38,297 bases of DNA from an uncultured Candidatus Melainabacteria bacterium (GTDB lineage: Bacteria; Cyanobacteriota; Vampirovibrionia; Gastranaerophilales; Gastranaerophilaceae), in assembly GCA_934747335.1 (NCBI GenBank), contig CAKVGS010000019.1:1-38297 (forward strand), in the 5' to 3' direction. The notes beneath the pieces were generated by a model. It did no database searches. It was not told the origin of the DNA and saw nothing but the letters and a program-made list of their open reading frames with translations. Positions 14,890 through 21,007 of this stretch are shown piece by piece (positions within the stretch are counted from its first letter, which is position 1; each line of letters starts with the position of its first letter). The translations under genes were made by a program, and so were the position numbers.

Positions 14890-15972
14890 TTATTTTTCTT
14901 TAATCTGTTTTGCATTAGCTATATCAATATCATCGACTTTAGCTTCTTTTTTTGCATCTTCTGCTTCTAACTGTTTATTAATAACCAAAGTTTGTGCTAC
15001 TTGGAAAATATTGCTTGAAATCAAATAAAGAAGTACGCCGGCAGGAATTGGAATAATTACGAATGTAAATGTCAACATAATCGGCATAAACGTATTCATA
15101 GATTTTTGCATAGCTGCCTGTGCAGGATCTTGTTGTGAAGATTTATTCATTGCCATCATAGCTTTTTGAGAGAATACCATTGTTACAGCAAACAATGCGA
15201 TTAACAATAATACATCATAATGGAATGAAGCTTTCATTTCTTTTGTAGGAATTGAGCTAATCAAGATACCGTCTTTTCTTTCAAAATTCAATGTTTCAGT
15301 TTCTTTTGTTTGAACATCTGTTACATCAATTTCAGCTTTTTCAATTTGGTCAAGCTGGCTGAATTTTAAATTCAAACTATCAAGACTAACTTTAAAATCT
15401 GCGTTTTCACCGGGAGTAAGTTCGCCTTGAACTTCAACAGCCTTTGTAGGTTTTACAACCTTAACGTTAAGTAGAGGTTCTTCTACACCCTTCAAATAAA
15501 CTTTAGCAGTTTTGCCTGCCATAAATGTATCATACTTTGCTACTCCCAAAACTCCATCATGTGAAACACCCGCAGAAGTTTTTAAAGTTGCATCTAATCT
15601 ATTAATAAATAAGAAATGAGAATCGCCTGCCATTTGAATAAATTGCGGACTCATCAAAGTTGAATACAACAAAATGAAAATTGGCATTTGAATAAGCAAT
15701 GGAAAACATCCTGCCATTGGATTGAACTTGTGCTCTTTGTAGAATTCCATCATTTTTTGTTGCATTACTTGAGGATTGCTTTTGTATCTTTCTTGAATAG
15801 CCTTCATTTTAGGCTGCAACATTTGCATAGTTCTCATAGAACGCTGTTGTGACAAGCCTAGAGGCCACATCGCAGCTCTAACAAGAACTGTTAGTAAAAT
15901 AATCCCTATACCATAACTTCCTGCAACAGAAAGCATTTTTAAAACGTCGATAGTTAGTGTTGTAAAATCCAT
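14890..15972 (-). CDS. yidC: Membrane protein insertase YidC/Oxa1/Alb3
   Basis: 360 residues. It inserts and folds membrane proteins, alone or with SecYEG. The Oxa1 core is clear: a first membrane segment GIGIILLTVLVRAAMWPL with the functional Arg32, the charged coiled-coil loop MLQPKMKAIQERYKSNPQVMQQKM, then NPMAGCFPLLIQMPIFILLYSTL, and two or three late segments (about 252-275, 293-330). There is no large first periplasmic domain as in Escherichia coli. Instead about 100 extra residues, rich in strands and charge, lie between the second and third core segments (about 126-248), where most relatives have a short loop. Weak GGGAAG ribosome binding site. The gene is not next to rnpA or rpmH. 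Confidence 0.92.
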   Translation of the reverse strand: MDFTTLTIDVLKMLSVAGSYGIGIILLTVLVRAAMWPLGLSQQRSMRTMQMLQPKMKAIQERYKSNPQVMQQKMMEFYKEHKFNPMAGCFPLLIQMPIFILLYSTLMSPQFIQMAGDSHFLFINRLDATLKTSAGVSHDGVLGVAKYDTFMAGKTAKVYLKGVEEPLLNVKVVKPTKAVEVQGELTPGENADFKVSLDSLNLKFSQLDQIEKAEIDVTDVQTKETETLNFERKDGILISSIPTKEMKASFHYDVLLLIALFAVTMVFSQKAMMAMNKSSQQDPAQAAMQKSMNTFMPIMLTFTFVIIPIPAGVLLYLISSNIFQVAQTLVINKQLEAEDAKKEAKVDDIDIANAKQIKEK

Positions 15973-16060
15973 ATTTCTCTTCCCTAAATTATTCTAGTGT
16001 CCTTAAAAAGTACTAATCGTACCTTTGTTAGGATACTTTAAATATAGGTGCAAGTCAAGA

Positions 16061-16090
16061 AAATGCAAATTTGTGTTAACATTTGCATTT
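16061..16090 (-). terminator. Hairpin after the XRE gene
   Basis: Perfect 10-bp inverted repeat AAATGCAAAT/ATTTGCATTT with a 10-base loop, 8 bases after the XRE stop. TTTTC follows on the minus strand. Positions 15973-16060 otherwise hold only the yidC upstream region. Confidence 0.5.
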
Positions 16091-16098
16091 ATTAGAAA

Positions 16099-16314
16099 TT
16101 ACTTTTTTATCAGTTGATTGAGTTGAAGATTCAAAACATCACACAACTGAACAACGATTGTTATACTTGGGTTAACCTTTTCATTTTCAATTGAATTTAG
16201 ATATTTTGTAGAAATGCCCGCCATTTCTGCCAACTTTTCTTGGCTTAATCTTTGTCTGAATCTTTCCATGCGAATTGCTTCCGCAACTTGTTTAATAATA
16301 TCAACTTTATCCAT
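16099..16314 (-). CDS. XRE/Cro-type HTH transcriptional regulator
   Basis: 71 residues, nearly all of it one helix-turn-helix domain of the XRE (lambda Cro/cI) family. RLSQEKLAEMAGISTKYLNSIENEKVNPSITIVVQLCDVLNL is the classical five-helix pattern, with the recognition helix around STKYLNSIE. No dimerisation or sensor domain is present, as for small repressors. It is divergent from the 59-residue gene at 16422; the gap contains inverted repeats (16355-16379 and 16371-16384) that could be its operator. The ribosome binding site is weak. Regulation of itself and of the divergent gene is inferred. A toxin-antitoxin role is possible, but no toxin is recognisable. Confidence 0.88.
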   Translation of the reverse strand: MDKVDIIKQVAEAIRMERFRQRLSQEKLAEMAGISTKYLNSIENEKVNPSITIVVQLCDVLNLQLNQLIKK

Positions 16315-16354
16315 AATAGAAACATAAATTAAGTTTCAAAACAAAAACATCCAT

Positions 16355-16399
16355 GATAGTATTATTTAGAAGAACTATCGTTCTCATAGAAGATATAAT
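16355..16399 (+). promoter_or_regulatory. Divergent control region with candidate operators
   Basis: AGAAC-TATC-GTTCT (16371-16384) is a 5-bp inverted repeat, and GATAGT (16355-16360)/ACTATC (16374-16379) overlaps it. A perfect TATAAT at 16394-16399 faces the small plus-strand gene. Placement over the -35 region fits repression by the neighbouring XRE protein; this is inference. Confidence 0.4.
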
Positions 16400-16421
16400 A
16401 TTACTTTTTTATGGAGTTATT

Positions 16422-16601
16422 ATGGATTTAGTAGATTTAAAATTTCAGCTAGAAGAAATAAGAAGTTGTTTAATTATGACAAAAAGAGCCATTGACAATG
16501 AATTTGAAGATATTACCGCTTCAGACATTAGCAATTGCCTTGAAATTTCAATCAGATTGATGAACAAAGCCATTTTTAATACTGAACAAATTAAACCTTA
16601 A
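16422..16601 (+). CDS. Small acidic helical protein, unknown function
   Basis: 59 residues from the ATG at 16422, which has GGAG 7 bases upstream; a longer in-frame start at 16353 lies before the -10 element and is unlikely. Sequence MDLVDLKFQLEEIRSCLI then a short charged stretch, then ISNCLEISIRLMNKAIF. It looks like two amphipathic helices with no membrane span, signal peptide or catalytic motif. Not recognised. Its divergent XRE neighbour and shared control region suggest that the two work together, perhaps as regulator and anti-regulator. Confidence 0.55.
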   Translation: MDLVDLKFQLEEIRSCLIMTKRAIDNEFEDITASDISNCLEISIRLMNKAIFNTEQIKP

Positions 16602-16638
16602 ATAATAGCTTCACAAAATACTTTTTATTTAAAATAGT

Positions 16639-16713
16639 GCTAATAACATGTTGTTCTTATTGAAATGTTATGCTCGCCCGAATAATCCAAGACAGGTTGG
16701 GATGGGTATTAGC
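16639..16713. other. GC-richer structured intergenic stretch
   Basis: Between the small gene and gmk. GCTAATA (16639-16645) pairs with TATTAGC (16707-16713), enclosing AACAT/ATGTT (16645-16649, 16665-16669) and a GC-richer segment (16672-16720) unlike ordinary spacers here. It may be a structured RNA or a repeat; no family is recognised. Confidence 0.25.
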
Positions 16714-16730
16714 CAGTGGGGAATATTATA

Positions 16731-17282
16731 CTAAACTTTTGCAATCATGATTTTTTCTAATTCTTTTACTGCATTTTCAACAGTATCGTTCACAACCTTA
16801 TAATCAAACTGTTTTGAATTCTCGATTTCCAATTTAATAGATGCAAGGCGTTTTTGAATAGCCTCCTCTGTTTCAGTGTGACGTCCTCTCAAACGAGATT
16901 CAAGTTCTTCAACTGAAGGCGGTGCAATAAAAATTAATTCAGCTTCAGGCATGATTTTTTTTACATTCAATGCGCCTTTTGTATCAATTTCCAAAATCAA
17001 GTTTTCACCATTATTTAAGCAATCTTCAACAAAAGCTTTTTTTGTACCGTAATGATTGCCTGAAAATTCAGCCCATTCTAAGAATTCGTCGTTTGAAATA
17101 CATTCTTTAAATTCATTCGGGCTTAAAAAGAAATAATTTACACCATGAACTTCACCTTCACGTTTTCCACGAGTTGTACAAGAAATTGAAAGCCTGAATT
17201 CAGGATGTTTATTTAAAAATTCTTTAATTACAGTACCTTTACCAACTCCTGATGAGCCTGAAATTACAAAAAGTTTTGTCAT
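16731..17282 (-). CDS. gmk: Guanylate kinase
   Basis: 183 residues, normal length. It phosphorylates GMP to GDP with ATP, feeding GTP and signalling nucleotides. The P-loop GSSGVGKGTV starts at residue 9. The GMP-binding part shows SCTTRGKREGEVHGVNYFF, FLEWAEFSGNHYGT and LILEIDTKGALNVK. The lid contains SRLRGRHTETEEAIQKRL. The ATG lies immediately after the stop of the upstream decarboxylase gene, and its ribosome binding site (AAGGA) is inside that gene's last codons, so the two are co-transcribed and probably coupled. This pairing of nucleotide and fermentation genes has no obvious logic beyond shared expression. Confidence 0.95.
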   Translation of the reverse strand: MTKLFVISGSSGVGKGTVIKEFLNKHPEFRLSISCTTRGKREGEVHGVNYFFLSPNEFKECISNDEFLEWAEFSGNHYGTKKAFVEDCLNNGENLILEIDTKGALNVKKIMPEAELIFIAPPSVEELESRLRGRHTETEEAIQKRLASIKLEIENSKQFDYKVVNDTVENAVKELEKIMIAKV

Positions 17283-19046
17283 TTATTCAATTCCTTCCAA
17301 TCCTTTGTGAACAACTGTTTCATAATCAAAACTTACATCGTCAGATTTTAGTTCAAAAACTTCTTTTTCTTCTTTTTTATCATTGCAATATTGTTCTTGC
17401 GCAGAAGAGTTTGCAAGTTTTTGAGTATTATTTCTAAGATTTGCAATAACTTCTTCCGTAAGTTTTGGCATATCCATTGATTCAGTGCAAATTTCTATAT
17501 AACATAATTTGTTCATAATTTGCGTTACTTTTAAAGCTTTGTCAAAGTCTTCTGCTGTTGTAACTTTTGTTGACCAAACATCACCATCAAAAACTCTTGC
17601 AAATTTTGCATAATTCATTTGCATAATATCGTTAAACTTATCATCAGGACTGTCTGAAAGCACTCTTTCAACAGTATAACCTTTGTTATTTAAAACGATT
17701 ACAATCGGTTTAATACCGCGTCTTAGCATATTACCAATTTCCATCGCTGTAAGTTGATGTGAGCCTTCGCCCGTAATTAAAATTACTCTTGATTTTGGTT
17801 TAGCCAAACAAGCGCCGAGAGTTGCGGGAGTTGCCCAACCGATTGAACCCCAAAGTGTTTGAGTTTGCAAATCAACATTATTAGGGAATTTCATTGAAAC
17901 AACGCCGTGCGGAATGATTCCTGTTTCGGCAATAACAATATCGTTTTCCTTTATAAATTCTTGCAATCTCGGATAGATGTATTCAGAAGTCAAAGCTTTC
18001 GAGCTGGTAGGAACATGCTCATAACCGATTTTTGGCTTTTCAACAAACATTTCTTTTGTATCTACAAGTTTTGTTATTTCTTCTAAAACATCTGCCATTT
18101 TTACGTTTTCGTATTTTGTTCCATCTACATAAGTATATGTACCGTAAATTGCGATATGATTATTTATTGAATAAGGGAGATTAAAGCCGAATGAATTTAA
18201 ATCTGTATAAACAGGACCTACTGCAATTAGACAATCAGTTTCGTTTACGTATTTTTCAGCAATAGGATTTTTGAATTTTGAATAATAACCGCCGATATAT
18301 TTTTCATAATCCATATCAATAAGGTTTGTGCCCATTAAAAAATTAGTAACAGGAATTCCGCTTTTTTCAACAAACTCTTTAAATTCTATTTGAGCATCAA
18401 ATCTTTTAACAAGCAAATCGCCTAAAATAACAGGCTTTTTAGAATTATTTATTTTAGCAACGATTTTTGTAGTAACTTTTTTTAAATTTTCTTCATCACT
18501 TATCCAATCATAATTTACTTCTTTATCTGAAATTTCAGCTTTGGCAATGTCAAGCGGAATTGCAACGTATACAGGTTTCTTTTCTTTTACAAAAACTTTA
18601 AGAATTCTGTCGATTTCCATTTTTGCATTATCACGTGTTAAGTAAGCTGTCGTTGCTGTTACAGGTTTGTGTGCTTCATAACAAGCATAATAATTCACAT
18701 CTTGAAAATTGTGATGCAAGCAAGAGTTGGCTTCTATACATTTTGTCGCAGGAACACCTACTATACTGATTACAGGCACATTTTCAGCATTGCTGCCTGC
18801 AATCGCATTGATTGCACTAAGTTCTCCAACTCCATAAGTTGTAATAATTGCACCATAACCACGCATTCTTGCATAACCGTCTGCAGCGTATCCTGCGTTT
18901 AACTCGTTTGTACATCCAATCCAATTCGTGTTTGGATTGTTTTCTACTGCGTATAAAATGTTAAAGTTATAATCCCCCGGAAGTCCGAAAAAATCGTTAA
19001 TTCCAAGTTCTTCAAGTTTTTTAATTAAATATTCGGCTGTGTTCAT
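17283..19046 (-). CDS. TPP-dependent pyruvate/indolepyruvate decarboxylase
   Basis: 587 residues with the three domains of the pyruvate decarboxylase/indolepyruvate decarboxylase family, which turn 2-oxoacids into aldehydes and CO2. Active-site residues are visible: Asp25 in FGLPGDYN, Glu48 in CTNELNAGYAADGYAR, the His pair at 111-112, and Glu460 in YTVE. The cofactor motif is GEGSHQLT (426-433) with NN at 453-454; most relatives have GDG, so the Mg ligand is Glu instead of Asp. The HH pair and YT[IV]E argue for a decarboxylase rather than acetolactate synthase. The last 40 residues are an extra charged tail. If pyruvate is the substrate it gives acetaldehyde for ethanol fermentation; an aromatic or branched substrate is also possible. 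GGAGAG precedes the ATG. Operon with gmk. Confidence 0.88.
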   Translation of the reverse strand: MNTAEYLIKKLEELGINDFFGLPGDYNFNILYAVENNPNTNWIGCTNELNAGYAADGYARMRGYGAIITTYGVGELSAINAIAGSNAENVPVISIVGVPATKCIEANSCLHHNFQDVNYYACYEAHKPVTATTAYLTRDNAKMEIDRILKVFVKEKKPVYVAIPLDIAKAEISDKEVNYDWISDEENLKKVTTKIVAKINNSKKPVILGDLLVKRFDAQIEFKEFVEKSGIPVTNFLMGTNLIDMDYEKYIGGYYSKFKNPIAEKYVNETDCLIAVGPVYTDLNSFGFNLPYSINNHIAIYGTYTYVDGTKYENVKMADVLEEITKLVDTKEMFVEKPKIGYEHVPTSSKALTSEYIYPRLQEFIKENDIVIAETGIIPHGVVSMKFPNNVDLQTQTLWGSIGWATPATLGACLAKPKSRVILITGEGSHQLTAMEIGNMLRRGIKPIVIVLNNKGYTVERVLSDSPDDKFNDIMQMNYAKFARVFDGDVWSTKVTTAEDFDKALKVTQIMNKLCYIEICTESMDMPKLTEEVIANLRNNTQKLANSSAQEQYCNDKKEEKEVFELKSDDVSFDYETVVHKGLEGIE

Positions 19047-19069
19047 AAATATCTCTCCATATTTCGTTT

Positions 19070-19078
19070 ATTTTAGCA
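19070..19078 (-). promoter_or_regulatory. Extended -10 promoter of the decarboxylase-gmk operon
   Basis: Minus-strand TGC-TAAAAT (TAAAAT at 19070-19075). No convincing -35. Positions 19079-19144 are AT-rich without other features. Confidence 0.4.
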
Positions 19079-19144
19079 TGTGAAAAGTTATTAATAAAGT
19101 AAAAATTTTTTTAAATTGAATAATATTGAGTCAAGACTAAAATT

Positions 19145-19528
19145 GAACGACATTCGCGCCGCGAGCGTTTTTTAGCGAGCGAAAGAGTGCGGGTTTACCC
19201 GCTACATCCATTCAGACCACAACCGCAAGGTTGTAAAAAACAATGCGTTTTTTCTTCTTTTTGCTTACTTTTTCTTCTTTTATCGCAATAAAGAAGAAAA
19301 AGTAAAAACTATTTTGAAATAAAAAAAAAGTTTTTGGAAATGTCCTTTTCTTTCTCTTTTGTTGCGAATAAAAAGAGAAAGAAAAGAACGAAAAGAAAGA
19401 GAAAACACGCTACCGCTTCCTACGCTCTTACGAGCGTTAGATAAAAAGGCTGAATAGCAAGCAGAGCTTGCACTCTTACGCTCACTATCGCAGCTAATCG
19501 CTGCATGTTCGCGGTACGAATGTCGTTC
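19145..19528. mobile_element. 384-bp hairpin-rich element with terminal inverted repeats
   Basis: The 19-base ends starting GAACGACATTCG (19145-19163) and ending CGAATGTCGTTC (19510-19528) match at 17 of 19 positions as inverted repeats. Inside are hairpins: GCGGGT/ACCCGC (19189-19202), ACAACC/GGTTGT (19219-19234), two perfect 16-bp purine/pyrimidine stems (19265-19305 and 19345-19386), ACGCTC/GAGCGT (19422-19437), GCAAGC/GCTTGC (19457-19471) and GCAGC/GCTGC (19490-19504). No open frame, no transposase. I read it as a non-autonomous (MITE-like) element or nested cluster of such elements. It occupies most of the gap between the decarboxylase gene and tRNA-Leu. Confidence 0.7.
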
Positions 19529-19619
19529 TTTTTATAAAATTTATCATGGACAGTAGTACCCAAAGAGAGGGAATTAGCAAGACTTGTTAAAATCTTGAAG
19601 CAATCATCAATTAAATAAT

Positions 19620-19648
19620 TTGACTTATGATTTTTTTTATATTAATAT
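19620..19648 (+). promoter_or_regulatory. Promoter of tRNA-Leu
   Basis: TTGACT (19620-19625) and TAATAT (19643-19648), 17 apart. The roughly 50-base leader contains a CGATAT/ATATCG hairpin (19658-19663, 19669-19674). 19529-19619 shows nothing else. Confidence 0.6.
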
Positions 19649-19703
19649 AAAGCTTGTCGATATAAGTCATATCGCAGAGAAATGACAATTTAATAATCCG
19701 CAT

Positions 19704-19790
19704 GCCCTTGTGGCGGAATCGGTAGACGCGTTGGACTTAAAATCCAATCGGGGTTCACCCTCGGTGCCAGTTCAAGTCTGGCCAAGGGCA
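19704..19790 (+). tRNA. tRNA-Leu (anticodon UAA)
   Basis: 87 bases with all arms: acceptor GCCCTTG (19704-19710)/CAAGGGC (19783-19789), discriminator A at 19790, anticodon stem TTGGA/TCCAA with loop CTTAAAA so the anticodon is TAA at 19738-19740. A long variable arm identifies a class II tRNA, and the T-arm is GCCAG-TTCAAGT-CTGGC. CCA is not encoded, so cca (4900-6264) must add it. It has its own promoter and terminator. Confidence 0.97.
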
Positions 19791-19795
19791 ATTTT

Positions 19796-19828
19796 AAAAA
19801 GACTTTCCTTTTCGGAAAGTCTTTTTTT
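19796..19828 (+). terminator. Terminator of tRNA-Leu
   Basis: Stem AAAAAGACTTTCC/GGAAAGTCTTTTT with a TTTTC loop and a T-run of seven to 19828; starts 6 bases after the tRNA. Confidence 0.9.
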
Positions 19829-19915
19829 ATTCAAATAATAACCAATTAAAATTAAATAACCAAATTTTTCTAAAAAATAGTATTTCTTTAGATTCAACCA
19901 TTTATTAATAAATAA

Positions 19916-19962
19916 TTTTTTTTTATACCCTCTCCCACAAGGGGCGAGGGTATAAAAAAAAG
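19916..19962. repeat. CCCTCTCC-family hairpin with A/T flanks
   Basis: The 23-base block 19928-19950 is the exact reverse complement of 28064-28086 and 34694-34716. Its flanking T and A runs extend the stem to about 20 bp, so it could also terminate from either side. 19829-19915 is featureless AT-rich sequence. Confidence 0.8.
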
Positions 19963-19977
19963 AGCCTGAACGGCTCT
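19952..19977 (-). terminator. Minus-strand terminator without an assigned gene
   Basis: AGAGCC/GGCTCT stem (19961-19966, 19972-19977) followed on the minus strand by eight T (19953-19960). Upstream on that strand, 19978-20096 has no gene, so a short RNA might end here. Confidence 0.55.
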
Positions 19978-20096
19978 GGAATTAAGAATAGCTGGAAGTA
20001 TGAAAAAGATTTAATAATTATATTTAACTCCGATTGAGGTTGTGACGCTATTCGACAAGTCGACAATTCAGTATTACCCGAATGGGGAATATTGAT

Positions 20097-20134
20097 AAAA
20101 AAGGTCATGATTTAAATAAATCATGACCTTTTTT
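20097..20134. terminator. Bidirectional terminator at the end of the hyf-like operon
   Basis: Perfect 17-bp stem with core GGTCATGATTT/AAATCATGACC flanked by six A and six T. It lies 35 bases after the last gene of the operon. A shorter version is at 28146-28179. Confidence 0.85.
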
Positions 20135-20142
20135 AAGTTATT

Positions 20143-20162
20143 GTTGGGCAGGTATGCCCAAC
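20143..20162. repeat. GTTGGGCA/TGCCCAAC hairpin repeat
   Basis: Eight-bp stem, loop GGTA. Same family and orientation at 28195-28214 and 36963-36982, opposite orientation at 2094-2112. Confidence 0.8.
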
Positions 20163-20168
20163 CGACAA

Positions 20169-20912
20169 TTATTTTTTGTATGAAATAAAATCCAAAATAC
20201 CATTAATAAATGTTAATGGGTGAACCGGACATCCAGGAATGTACAAATCAATCGGATATTTTTCCAAAAATTCTCTATTCAATTTTGAAGATTCTTGGAA
20301 TACACCGCCTGAAATTGAGCAAGCGCCTGCTAAGATTACAATCTTAGGATCAGGAGTTGCTTTATAGGCGTCTTCCAATGCCCAAGCCATGTTTTCAGAA
20401 ATAGGACCTGTAACAACCAAACCGTCAGCGTGTCTAGGTGAAGCTACAAAGTTGATACCAAATCTGCCCATATCGAAGTTACAGTTTGAGCAAGCGTTTA
20501 ATTCCATTTCGCAACCGTTACATCCTGCTGCAGAAACCTGTCTGAGTTTCAAAGATTTTCCAAAAACTTTTTTGATTTCTTTTCTAGCTGTAATAGCTGC
20601 TTTTTCAAAATCTTCAGGTGTCATGTTCTCAGTAACGATTAATTTATTTTTATCGGTAGAAGATAGTTTATAATAGTTACTGAAACGAATTGCACCGCAT
20701 TCACATTGACCGCAAAGCGTACATTTACCCAAGTCAATTGACAACGGGTCAGCTTTCAAAGCACCTGTTGGACAAATAGATTCATCAACAGTACAGCCTT
20801 CACAGTTTTTTAAGATAGGAAAACCTCTGAATTGGCTACGCATTGGTGCGTTTGGAATATCAGGAATGAATTGTTTTCCTTGAAAATATTTTAATTTTAG
20901 TGTATCTAGCAT
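20169..20912 (-). CDS. Fused ferredoxin and NuoB/HyfI-like small subunit
   Basis: 247 residues; last gene of the operon. The N-terminal part (about 30-80) is a ferredoxin-like domain (NuoI/HyfH type). Its first cluster motif is C37xxC40xxD43xxxC47P, with Asp replacing one Cys; its second is C64xxC67xxC70xC72, two residues shorter than usual. The C-terminal part (about 120-247) is the small subunit (NuoB/HycG/HyfI) with all four ligands of the proximal N2-type 4Fe-4S cluster: C131 and C134 in GCNGCE, C198 in GACS, C228 in PGCPVHP. It would pass electrons to or from the large subunit at the cytoplasmic face. In Hyf and Nuo these are two proteins; here they are one. AAGGA precedes the ATG. Confidence 0.85.
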   Translation of the reverse strand: MLDTLKLKYFQGKQFIPDIPNAPMRSQFRGFPILKNCEGCTVDESICPTGALKADPLSIDLGKCTLCGQCECGAIRFSNYYKLSSTDKNKLIVTENMTPEDFEKAAITARKEIKKVFGKSLKLRQVSAAGCNGCEMELNACSNCNFDMGRFGINFVASPRHADGLVVTGPISENMAWALEDAYKATPDPKIVILAGACSISGGVFQESSKLNREFLEKYPIDLYIPGCPVHPLTFINGILDFISYKK

Positions 20913-20936
20913 AATAAATTCCTTTTTAAGTTTATT

Positions 20937-21000
20937 AGTTTAGGAGTTTAGAAGTTGAGAAGAAGTTAAAATTTCTCCTAAACTACTCAACTTCTAAACT
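20937..21000. repeat. Overlapping inverted repeats between hyfG- and hyfI-like genes
   Basis: A 15-bp inverted repeat (20945-20959/20986-21000) and a 10-bp one (20937-20946/20975-20984) interlock, so only one can form at a time as a simple hairpin. It could be an operon-internal RNA switch, processing site or inserted repeat. Confidence 0.7.
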
Positions 21001-21007
21001 TATCTTC

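Noticed and set aside
16714..16727. Fourteen bases equal to a well-known 16S rRNA segment (CAGTGGGGAATATT)
   Set aside because: The flanks do not match rRNA at all; a short chance match.
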